Positions 21,536 to 33,700 of a stretch of DNA of 64,000 nucleotides are shown one piece after another. A program made the position numbers and the translations under genes. Under the pieces are notes generated by a model. That model ran no database searches. It was not told where the DNA came from and saw only the letters and a list, made by a program, of their open reading frames with translations. This DNA comes from Whitmania pigra (taxonomy: Eukaryota > Annelida > Clitellata > Hirudinida > Haemopidae): NCBI GenBank assembly GCA_021613335.1, contig JAJTWR010000260.1, positions 2,165,001 to 2,229,000 on the forward strand, read 5' to 3'. Every line of letters starts with the position of its first letter. The first letter of the stretch is position 1.

Positions 21536-24500
21536 ATGTTCAAGCTTGAGTCATATGTTGCTCCTTTACTGATCAGTTACATTAACAAATATGTAAAACT
21601 GAATAAAGACGATTTTAAAATGTCTCTCTGGGGCGGAGATGTAGTTCTTAACAAATTAGAACTGCGGTTGGATGTTATAGAAAATTTGATAAAAATTCCA
21701 ATTTCTTTAAAGAGTGGATGGGTCCACGAGCTTAGAGTGCATGTTCCTTGGACTCATTTGTATTCGGAACCAGTTGTTATCACGATTAATACGATAGAAT
21801 GTTCCGTAAAATTGAAAAATTGGGAATCAAGTTCTGATTCCACCAGTTTGTCTAGCAAACAGTCAAGTGCATCCACCATTAAAAAAGCTAAAAGTTTGCC
21901 TATAATTGAGGGACATCAAGACTTACCACCTCCTGGTTACTTACAAAGTCTATTAAATAAAATTGTCAACAATATCAACATAATTGTTAACAATCTAATA
22001 TTGAAATTTGTTGATGATGACATAGTGTTATCTTTAAATGTAAAGTCAGCAGAATGCTTTAGTGCTAATGCTGAATGGCACAGATCATTTATTGAACTAA
22101 TGCCAGAGGATTTGATTTTAAGAAGAGTTCTAGAAATTCATGATTTGACACTATGTTTGGATCAAAGAAGTGCAAGTGGCAAGATTGAACACTATCAAAC
22201 TCCTGTTTTATATAGGTAAGCTATAGAAACCTTATATACTGGCACAAATTAACTAAATTATTTATTAATAAATTATTTCTGTATATAGGTGTGTGCTCAG
22301 AGCAAGGCTTGCCTTAGTTTATGAAAGTTTATATTCCAAATTACCCTGTTTGACAAAATTAAATGTTGCTTGTGACACTTTTAATGTGTCTTTCACTGAC
22401 ATTCAAATTCCCATGTTTGAAAGACTCCTCAAACTTCTGAATTTTTGCCGTGAGTCATCAAACAATGACGATTGTTCTAATGAAGCTGATGAAGATTGTA
22501 ATGATATACAGGGAGATGGTGAGCAGCTTAAAACAATAAATTAGTTAATGAGTTTTTAAACTCATATAGACATATTGAATAAAACCAGTATTTATTGAGC
22601 CCTGTCATATATATATATATATATAATATAATATAATTATAACATTTTTGAGTTTTAATTTGCCCTAGCATTGGAAAAAATGGAGGGCCTTTCTGACCAA
22701 GATTGGGTTTCATGGGCATGGTCATATGTACCACCAATATTTTTGAATTCTCAAGAATCAGATCCTGATATTGTGCAGGATACTGGAAAGAAAAATAAAG
22801 GTGCTATTTTAATAATTGGCTTCCACATCAGATGTATGCTAATTCATTTAAAGGTTTGATTTTTATAAAATGCTTATAATCACATTATGAAAGATCTGTA
22901 AAATTTATTAATGAACCTTTTATGCAGCACAGTGTCATTTCACGAACCAGAGGTCAAATAGGATTTGAGAAAATGTCATTTGTTCCTTACATGTTAATGA
23001 ATTTAGAAAAATTGAACTTGGACATGAGATTTAAGGGCAATTCATTCATTGATGTCCAGTTTGGAATTTCTAACATGAAATCATATTTTCAGTGTGATTG
23101 CTTGGTTGATTTGTCAGATGAAAAAGTAAATGATTCTGAGGTAAGGGAGCAATTACTTAAATATGCATGTGAACATCTTTGAACTTAGACATATTAAATT
23201 CTGCAAAAAGTTCCAAAAGTAATTATTTCATGAGTGGCCCCATTTTGGACTCATTAAATCTTGAATTGTTGGTCAAGGGTATTATGATTAGTATGATAGA
23301 CTATGATGAAGTGTTTGGTGTTTCTGCTGGCTTTGCCCTACAGCTATCCAATCTTCTCATATAGACATATTGAATAAAACCAGTATTTATTGAGCCCTGT
23401 CATTTATTACAATATTATCTAAATCTACACAGACCTTTTCATCAGCTATATTTAATCTGTTTTACTTTTGGATAAATTCTTTTCAATTTCAACTGCCTCA
23501 AAGTTTTTGCCTAAATGTTTGGATAGTCAAAATTTTCGATTAGTTAGATTTCAGCTAATCAGCATTTAACTGCACTTAAGAATCATTTTACAGGGTTTTA
23601 TTAATACACATAGACACAATTTGTTTTGGGCAGATTTTTTGTATTTTGAGCATGAAATATTTTCTGTACATTTGATTTTATGCATAATCATTTTGTTGTG
23701 CTCTTCTTTTGATGTTTATTGTTTCAAACTTTTTGATACACTAACCATGTTTATTAATATTGCTAAATATTAAATTTTTTTAAAAGTATTTTATATATGT
23801 ATTTATTTTTATTTACTTAGGTTATGCAATTTTTCGAAGGAGGAGAAAGTGAGTTTTCCATGACAACCTATAGCCGGTTTCATAAGTCTTTGTTCGGCAA
23901 TGATTATGAAATTGAGTCTTTTCCAACTTCTGAAGATGAACATATTTTAATGTTTTCTGAGGATTATGCCAGGAAAAATTTTAGTTTTTTTTGGATGAAT
24001 TTTGTTTCAACAATTCAAATAGATGAAGGTTTGTTTTTTCACAAAATATTGGATGAATTATTTAAAACAGAATTTCCATTATTTTACAAGGCATATTTAT
24101 ATATTTTAATGAATGATAATTCCAAAATAAGGTAATGCCACAAATGATCTTTCATCTCTGAATGAATTGGATTTTAAAGAAAGGTTGCTGCATAGATTTT
24201 ATGTGGGGAAGTCAGAATTGAAATTTACCACCAGATTGTTTAACATTTCCAATCATCTTTGTGCCCTTTTGTCAAATAATGAGATATTTGCCAGTACAGG
24301 TTCAAATGAAATTCATTACATATATTTAAAAAACTTTTTTAACTTATTAACTTCTGATTTTGAAGAATATGTTGAACCAAAGCCCCCTGAGGGAGACATA
24401 TCACAATTAGAACTCAATGTTGTTTCTTCAAAATATTTTATTTCATTTTTTTATCCAAAAATCTACTTTTATCCAGTAGATACTGAGTTATTTGATCACA

Positions 24501-24785
24501 AATGTCAATGGCAGAATTATTTAAGCAAGGTTACAAAGGTCAATTGTATGTTTTTTACAACGATACTAATGTACTAATTATTTTTCTCTAAAGATAAACA
24601 AATCACTGGGTTTTACATCACAAGGGAGTAGACATTCTGGCATACCTGTGATTGTATCAGTTTGTGAGAGATTGGATTTTGTTTATTCCATACTAGATTA
24701 TCCTGGGCATAGTGGAGACTACAGCACTTTTGGAGCATTATCAGAACAAGACTTGAAGAAATGTTATTCTTCTCTGTCTATTAAG
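21536..24785 (+). CDS. VPS13B: VPS13B exons 1-8 (Chorein N-terminal region)
   Basis: Exons: 21536-22215, 22289-22518, 22669-22853, 22928-23140, about 23193-23360, 23821-24028, 24132-24529 and 24594-24785. Exon 1 holds the Chorein_N domain, the membrane-facing entry of the lipid channel. Exon 2 continues with [18 protein letters not shown]. Exon 3 contains [16 protein letters not shown], typical of VPS13 proteins. The exon 6/7 junction (GATGAAG to GTAATGCC, a 103-bp intron) restores the frame. Exon 4 ends in phase 0 at GAG|GTAAGG, but exon 5 (frame of [19 protein letters not shown]) needs another phase, and no clear donor ends exon 5. Exon 7 could end at 24,529 or 24,538. Confidence 0.85.
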
Positions 24786-27700
24786 GTTGTTTATTTTTTT
24801 AAATTTTGTACGCTGTTATGTTGTCCTTATGCTCAAAAACAAGAATTTTAGCAATTGTCTATGTAGTATATGTATTATCATTATTAGCTACTAACCTCAC
24901 AAAAATTTTAATCAATAAGACCACACTAACGGGGACATTATTGGGGGAGGGGACCTGTCTTTAGATGCAAAAAAGTCATCTCCTTACGTTGTGCAAGGGT
25001 TTGATTCCCCTGAATTTTGGTGAGAAGCGAAAAAAGCTTGTCTCCTCAAGTTTCATCTTTTTCTCTGACAATTTTTAGAGGGTTTGCCCCTTGGAAAAAG
25101 CTGAAGTAATCTACATGCACATTAAGATTAATTTAATTAGTCTATCTTAAATGTGAGGATTTTGTTTATGTTAAATAAACCTATGCATCATATAAGTTAT
25201 TAAATTAATATCAGTATGATTATAATGTAATATTAATATAATAAAATACTGATAATAAAAATGTTATTATTTGTAAATATTTAAGTGGGTAAGCAGATGC
25301 AATAAACAGACAACCAATCAGAATGCAGTTGCATCAGGCTGTGTTTATAAATCTTAATGTAGTACGTCGTCTGTGAATTACCATTAATTGTTATTTTGAC
25401 ATAAAGATTAGTGCAAAAAGAAAGTTATTCTACTGAGTATAAGAAAATATTCTTGCAAGACTTGCAGGACAAGAATATTAACACTTTCTGTAAAGAGAAT
25501 AAGTAGGATATTCGAATGGTCCTGGAGCTGCTTATGATGACAACAAGTGGAAATGCCAAGAAGTGCAAGTGTGGATTAGGTTGTCAACTATCATTTCCTG
25601 AGTTGGAAGATACTATCTGTGAGTGGGTTCTGAACTGAGATCTAAGGCTCTGATTGAGCAGGGCTGACATTCAAGTGTTTGCCCTTGAAAGGCCACCACG
25701 GCTGGACATATCCCAACAGAATTCAAATTATTATTCTCTTTACAGAAAGCAATAAGATTCTTGTCCTGCAAGTCTTCCAAGATTCCTTTCTTGTACTCAG
25801 TGGAATTCAACACATCACAACACTAGCTGGATAACTTTCTACATCAGTATGAATTGTTGTTAAAATCAACATCACTATTCAAATTGGATGATGCTGAAGT
25901 TGTAAAACATGCAATCGCATTCAAGTCCTTTGTTGATGGCATTGACTTTTCCAAATACAAACTCTCCAACATGATTGCTATGGATTAAACTGCAGTATTT
26001 GTAGAGCTGGGTTCAAGTAAGTAAGTACTTAAGTATTTAAGTAACTTTTATACTTATTATTTACTTAAGTAATTTTTGGACTACTTGAAAATTATAAGTA
26101 ATTTTGTTTGTCAGTTTTTGCACGAAAAACTGGTAGTACTATAGATTAGCCGGTTTTTTTGTTTAAATGTATCTTAGCTATTGGACATGTTGTTTTGCTT
26201 TGATTTTGAATTTTCCGCGAGGTCAAATATATGGGGTTGCTGTTAGTTGTTCTGCTGTGCTTGTCCGAACAAGCCGTTTTCGCTCGACGAATGCAGGATT
26301 ACGTTACAACGTGCTATTTTATTTTCTACCGAGTTGCCATAGAACCGTCTGTTTTTACAGATTATTGAAAAATTAAACCCATCATTTCGAACTCAAGTGA
26401 TTGGAAAGAGTCTACCGGCAAGAAGTCAAAAGTTTGGAAGCATATTCTTGTCAGGTCAGGCAATGATTCAGTGGTAACATGCAAATACTGCTCAGCCAAG
26501 TTTAATCCAAAGCAAGCAACTACTTCTCTAATTTATCACTTAGAAAGGAAAGAAGGCATAAGTTTAAAAAAAGCTCTGAACCAAAGGAAGTTGATGCAAA
26601 ATTTAAACAGAAACAGCTTACAATTCAGTCTTGTTTGCAGAAAAAAGATTCTGCTGAGGTCGTCCTTGTAAGACTGTTGGCTGTGGATTTATTGCCAATG
26701 TACAAGCTTGAGAAAAGCAAGGATATTCAAAATGGTTGGGCTGCTCAAGGCCTCAAAATTCCAACAACAAGGAGGGCCATGAAAAAGATGTTTCTTTCTT
26801 TCACAGACAAAATCAAGATGAACTTCAAGCAAAAATTGGCCTTGCAAATTAACAACAAAGACATATTTTCTATTTCCTTAGATGAGTGGACGTCAATTAA
26901 AAACCAAATATTATACCTGGGCCTGAATTTGCACCTTAATGCCACAGTACAGTTACTTGGCATGATGAGAATCAAGGGATCACTGACAGCAGAGAATTGT
27001 CTTAATCTTGTGAAGAAACGATTGGAAGATTTTGGATTGACCCTGCAGGATCATATTGTTGGCATGGTAACAGATAGTGCTTCAGTAATGGTCAAAGCAG
27101 GGAGGCTTTCTGGCATCATCCACCAAATATGCCATTCACATGGACTGCATCTCGCAGTTTGTGATGTTTTATACAAGAAACAGTGAAGAGGACCCTAATG
27201 AAGTAGAAGAAGCTCAAGAGTATAATATTGCTGAGAGCTCTGATAGTGAAGGTGATGAGTCCTGGCAAGTAATATTGCCAGATGATTACAATGCAGCTTT
27301 TGTTGACACAGTGAGTGATACTATTTCAAAAGTCAGAGCAATTGTCAAGCTGCTCAAAAAGAGCCCCCTGAAAAATGACTGTTTGCAAAAGAACTGTGAA
27401 AAGGAATTGGGGAAAACATTTTCTCTGCTCTTGGACATCAAAACTAGATGGAACTCATTGCTTAAGATGCTCAAATGATTCTTGGAAGCCAGGACACCCA
27501 TTGACAATACATTGATAGAGCTCAATCTAGGATCAAAATGCTTGACAGAGGATGAGGTTGCAGTTTTGAAAGACTTGGCATAAAGTCTAGAAATAATTGA
27601 GGTTGGTGCAACCGCTCTTTGTAGACGTGACGTCACAATTTCAAAGAGTGAAAAAGATTTTTGAGTATGTTCTCAAAAAGCTGACAGAAGAAACAGGAGC

Positions 27701-30700
27701 TATTTCACAGGAATTATTGACAGCTGTCAATGACAGAATTGAATCAAGGAGAAATAAAGAGATTTGTGGCCTTATGAGATATCTAGAGGCTCCAGACAGT
27801 TATGAGCATGTGGTCAAGTTTTCACTCTTAAGTTATCCAAAGAAACGAGAGCTTGCCGAAGTGGCAAGAAATGTTCTTTCACACCTTTTTCCCTATGTTG
27901 CTGAAAATTTTGAACATAACATCACTAAGGAACCCCTATGAAAAATTCCAAAGCAGAAGAGCTCAATGACATTTTATGCCAGCCAGAAGATCAACCTTTG
28001 GATTGTGCTCAAGAAAATATCTTGACACACATTAAGAAAGAAATGAAATTTTACGAAGCAACAGAGGAATGTCCCAAAATCTTGAAAAGCTTGAAGTCTT
28101 GTCTAAACTCACTTCCACCCTCCTCTTTGAAGCAGAAAGGTGTTTCAATGCTGCTGGACTGTTTATTTTAAAGTTGAGGTCATCATTAAATGATGATATG
28201 ATTGATTCTTTGTGCTTTGCACGCAGCTACTTTATCCACTTCAGCAAATAATTCTTCTAATGATAATAAAGTAATAAATAGGTAATAATAAAATTAAAAT
28301 TTGTTATATTGTCTCTAACTACTTTTAAAAAATTACTTGAATTACTTAATTACTTAAGTAATATTTCAAAAATTACTTGTTACTTAAGTATTTTTTTCAA
28401 GCTTGCTTGAACCCAGCACTAAGTATTTGTGGTCAACCATCTCAAATGACACTTGATCAAAGGGGCGCCACATCAATCTACGTTTCCTCCACTGGTTACA
28501 AAAGTGCATGTTTTAACTGTGTTTTGGCAATTCATCTGAATGAAAAGAAAGCCTTACCTCTAATTATCACTAAGGGCAAGAAAGAAAAAATTGAATGTAT
28601 TTCAGGCATATATGTTCTTGAAATCGGAATTTCCTACTCTTATAGGTATCCAAAATTGTGCGCATTTGGGTGTTGAACCATTTCACTTGCTCCTATGGAA
28701 CTTCTTGCTCTCTCTACAAATTGCTTTGAAGACAATGGTTGTACCTCTTTATTGATCCATCCACCCCTAACTTACTTTAAAGTCAGGACTTTAAAGGCTT
28801 GGCCACAAGGATGTCCGCGTTCTCCATCAGGAAAGGAAGTATCGTTGCTCTCGAATTTGAAGCACTGCATCATCGACGTCTTTGACTCAGCCATTCTACA
28901 GCTTTTTCTTACTGGATCAAATATAGATTTGTACGAATCTTACATTTGCTTTATTAACAGCCTTCATTTTCCATCATGAAATGGTATTTGCTGGAATGCC
29001 ATGTTGACGACTAAGGTCTGCTGGTGTTGTTTCTATATATGATTTCATACTTTTTCTCTATTGACTGATTATCCAGTTTTCTCTTAACACTTCATTTTAG
29101 AATGAAAAAAAATCCATGACTATTCCAGGCAAAATCAGCAAGAGGTTTGGGTTTGGCAAAATAAAGGAATTAACATAACCGATTGTTGCTGCAATAATGT
29201 GGGAATTTGGTGGTTCCGCTTCAAAGTCGGTGATCGGTCAAGGCTCGATATAACTGATGTAAAGTGGTGAATTTGACCCTCTTTTGTGCTCGAGATATTA
29301 GGTTTCGGCAACATAAAAGCATGGACATAACAGATGAGAAAATGATAAGAAATAGGGAATTAGGCAGTTCCAATTCAAAAGCATCGACTTAGCAGGGTTG
29401 GCGAGTTAAATGAGGCCGAGATAATTGGGTTCCACCGTAGATACAAATCCATTCTCATATTGAAAGCCAAATGCAAGTTTTAAGATTGTATTTCTGTTTA
29501 CACTATAAAAGCTTTTGTGGAGCAATTGGTTACAAATGAAATTTGTACTTTCATACCGTAAATATATACTCTAATATTGTAATAGAGTTCAAAGGTTAAG
29601 AGGATCAATGAAACTGAAACTATTGTCTCTGGCATGGTTTGTTCACCTTTTACCTCCCAAGCCCAATTAAAAATGCTACAGACACATGAAAGTAATTAGA
29701 ATGTGTCTATACAATTTATATTAACAGAAAAATATGTATTTTGAATTTTTTTTTACAAAGACATCATTTGTTTCAACAAAATATACAATAAATATAGAAT
29801 ATACAAATAGAAACATTTGTTGAAACAAATGTTTTCATTATATGAGCATAGCGGGTCTGTTGCAAAACATGTAGCGACATACTATCACAAAAACATGACC
29901 ATTTTATAACATAAAGATACTTGAAACAAGCAAAATTACTGTAAAATCTTACATTTTACAATTAACACCACCAAATTTAAAAATAGCGATTTATGACAAA
30001 TTTTATTGCCAAAAATATTAATATTTTTTATTAACTTGAAAATATTTATCTTAGAGTTGTTATGAACTTTTCAAAAATACATAATTTTCCATAAAAATCC
30101 ACAAGTATGGTTTTTCTAAAAAATTTTGCATGAGCAAAAAGTGGAATGTTGGGAGATTTTAGTAAACTGTGCAAACTGTGTGTATGGTTTTGAGTTCATT
30201 TCATCATCTGTTGTAGTCACTATTTCTAAAGTGATAAATCCAAAGGGGTTAGCATCAAACCAATGGAAACATTTTATTATGTGTAAATGCTTTTAATGCT
30301 TACATACTTTTGACAGTTAGAATTCACTAGATTTTAAGAAGTCTTTTTGCAGACAATAACTTGCCTCATATTTCAGACTCTAATTGAATTACTTGTTATT
30401 TATAAATTTAAGGAAATTAATCAACTAAGTCAAATTGAATCATTGACAAATTCACATGAAGAACTACCGTATTTTCACGAAATAAACACGCAGACGAATG
30501 TAACACGCGGACGAATATAACACGCAATTTTTCCAATTTATGTAAAAAATCACTTATAAAACACGCAAACGATTATAACACGCACCAATAGACGCCTTTT
30601 TTTCTTTTGGCTAAAATAATTTAACATTAAAATTAAAATTATATATATTAAAATATTAAATTGAGGCAGTTTTTAATATATAAAACAATCAAATATAAAA

Positions 30701-33700
30701 GTTGTAAAAAAATCTTTCGTTGGCTGAGCGGCCGATGCTTGAAGTGATAAATACAGTGATATAGATAGAAGTGCTCTTTATTGAAATATAAGTCAGAATC
30801 ATCTTAGTCATGCAACGGACTATAATCAAATAAATAGATTAAAATATCGACGTCGTTAAGAAAGTGGCTGATAAACATAACTCGTGCACTGTTGCCTACA
30901 AGCTTCAAGTCATTTCTAGAGCAAAAGGCAAAGGTAACAGAGCAGCTGCTCGGGAGTTCAACGTTAATGAAGTGTCGGTTAGCGAATGGAGAAAGAAGGA
31001 ATGATTGCTTGAGAAACTGAACCTGAGAAAACGTGCATGCCGTGGTCAAAATGCGAAATGGCCAAAGTTAGAGTCTGATCTAAAGCTATGGGTCTTGGAA
31101 CAAAGGAAGAGATAGCTTTTGACATTCCCGCTAGTGAAAGCATCTGGCGCCAGAACTGTGGCAATAACAACAAGTGGTTACGAACGGACATGTTTCACAG
31201 TCATACTTGGATGCTCTGCGGCTGGCACCAAGTCAAAACCAATATTGATTTTCAAGAGACAATGCGAAAAATTTTCAGCATGAAGCTCTGGATTCAGAAA
31301 TGTTCTCAAAAGAGGGGATTCTTTTCAAAGAGCTCGCGGTTGATCATGGATGCAATGACTGCTCATAAAGATGAGTCAGTTAAGAAGATGCTCAACTTAA
31401 GCGGATATCACATTGCAATCATCCCGGGTGGTCTATCATCCAAACTGCAACTACAAATCGTTGAGAAATTGACAGATGTGAGAGGGAGGAATGTACGCAG
31501 AATGGCACATACACTCACACACCGTCTGGACGAGACAGGAAGGCTTTGTATGCACGTGGGTTGCACGAGCATGGGACAAAGTGTCTCCTGATTTGATTCT
31601 GAGTGGCTTTAGAAATGCTGGCATTAAGTCTACAGAAAAGGAGTAAAGTGACCACCTGGACTTTGAACTAGCCTGCGATCCGGCATGAGCCGAAAATGAA
31701 TATGAAGACTGTTCGACTTTTGACGGATTTGAAGGCTTAGCTGATGATGAGGAATAATTATTGGTCTTATGATTGATTTTTTGAATGTCTGTTAATAAAT
31801 TGTTTAAAAACTTCAAGGAACTGGTTAATGATTCAAAGTTCAAATCATCTCAGTTATGCAACGGACTTTAATCAAATAAAAAAAAAAAATAAAAAAGGTT
31901 AACGATTCATGAGCTTGCTGCAATTGACAAAAATTGGTCACGAGTCCCTTCGATATTGCATTCTCTCTTCAATTCTTCCTCGAAACTATTTTTATCTTAA
32001 GATTTGCATCAACTTCCTACTTTGGAATGCAGACTGTTCACGCATAATAATTTGTAAGACAAAAGTGAAGCAATACTTCAAAGGACGGTAATGAACTCGT
32101 TAACCAATTCCACGCTGCAAGGAGTCCGCTTAACAAGTCTCTGTGTCCCATAACTCCCTAAATATGGAAATCACATATTTTAAATGTACAAATCTTAAGA
32201 GACATTGTTGAATATTTGAGATCAATTCATGGAGTAGATGATGAAGTAAATCAGATGCATCATGCTGTGAGACACAGCTTCAATGGAAAGTATAGCATTG
32301 TTGAGGTCCAAACCGTACATCAATTATAACATGAAATTTCATGAGATTTCAAGGTTAAAGTCTCCCTTTCAAGAACCATAAATGGATCATTGATCTGAGG
32401 ATGAAATGCAGCTCACGTACAATAACCTTTATAATTGCATTGAAAGAAACAAGGCTTTTTTTAAATAAATTGAGATCAATTCTTGAAGCAAATACTGAAG
32501 CTTCCCTGTGAATGTATGGCATTGTTGAGGTTCAAACAGTGCATCAACTATAACATAAAAGTGTGGCCAGAAGCTGCATATAATTTATACCATCCAATGG
32601 GTTTCATGATTTTCTCTTATAGCACTGTAGAAAATCAAGTGACTCATCACCAGAAAAAGCCAAAGCTGTGGTGGTAATTCATTACAATTACCAATTTGAA
32701 TCTTCATAATGGGTTCCAAGAGACTAAGACTTCCATTTTGTTTTCCAATAAAGACTGCAAAAGAATGATAACTGACGCTATTACCAAGATTGTACCTATT
32801 TTGACCCATGCTTTTGAGAAGTATTCAAAGAGTTTTTATACATAGACCATTAGGAGATTGAAGACATTTGCTACAATAAGTTCATGCATTTTATGATTGA
32901 CTATTAAAATTTTAAACAGCACCAACCAAAGCTGTCTGAACCACCAGTGCTGAAAAAAACATTGTCACACAAACTGAAAACATTAGCTCCAATTATAATT
33001 ATGAGTAACAAAGAGTTGAAAAATTATGATGAAAATTCATAAAATAGTACAACACCCTACAAGTTTCCTCTAGTTACCATCAATTAATTTATGCTAAATT
33101 CAAGTTGACATCATAAATTCGAGAGTCGGACAATGCATTGATTAGCGTGAACGTTTTGTCCCATGCTTCTGTAAGCATATATCAAAAGTTCTTTATGCAA
33201 TGCACTAACGCCCAATCAACTATTTATAATAAAAAATATAGTTTAAAGCTTTAACAAAAACAATCAACACATCTGCTGCCATATAAATTTTTTAATATTA
33301 TTAGGCATCTCCTGCAAGTTTTGATTTATAAGGTGTTTGATTAAATCAATTTACAAAATTATAGAGAAAGTCATGCTTTAGATTCCAAGTAAAATTGTAG
33401 CATTTACAACACATTTTGTCAAGGTTGACAGACTTAATGTTCATTTGCAATTAATGGACCATGAAAAGTCTGAGAAGAAATGTGTAATTCAACCAATGAA
33501 TTTGAATTTTCAACAAAAGTCACTGATTCATTGTAACTTCTGGTTAGTATTGGATATTTGTTTGAAAGGGAATTATTTATTACATACTGTTAACATTTAT
33601 AGGAAAGAGCCACTTCAGCCTGAAAGGGATTGTCTGTTGGAAGGAGAAAACTTGACCTTTAATTTGACCAAACCACAAGTTTGTGTTATCAGCTATATCT

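Larger units (their letters stand above)
24900..29441 (+). mobile_element. Decayed pogo/Tigger-type transposon in VPS13B intron 8, split by a hAT
   Basis: Pogo-type coding remnants lie on both sides of a hAT insertion. Left: an N-terminal helix-turn-helix-like stretch at about 25,425-25,625 ([18 protein letters not shown]) and [20 protein letters not shown] at about 25,920-25,985. Right: [40 protein letters not shown] at 28,446-28,590, the start of a DDE core. The 3' terminus at about 29,400-29,441 reads on the minus strand CTACGGTGGAACCCAATTAT, a Tigger-type end. There are stops and frameshifts, and the 5' end is not identified (start coordinate approximate). Confidence 0.65.

Noticed and set aside
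24930..25090. Possible tRNA or SINE promoter (GGTTTGATTCCCC)
   Set aside because: One B-box-like word without a fitting A box or cloverleaf.
25613..25813. Minus-strand 66-codon open frame as an independent small gene
   Set aside because: Its start matches the pogo N-terminal peptide on the opposite strand nearby; it is a duplicated transposon piece.
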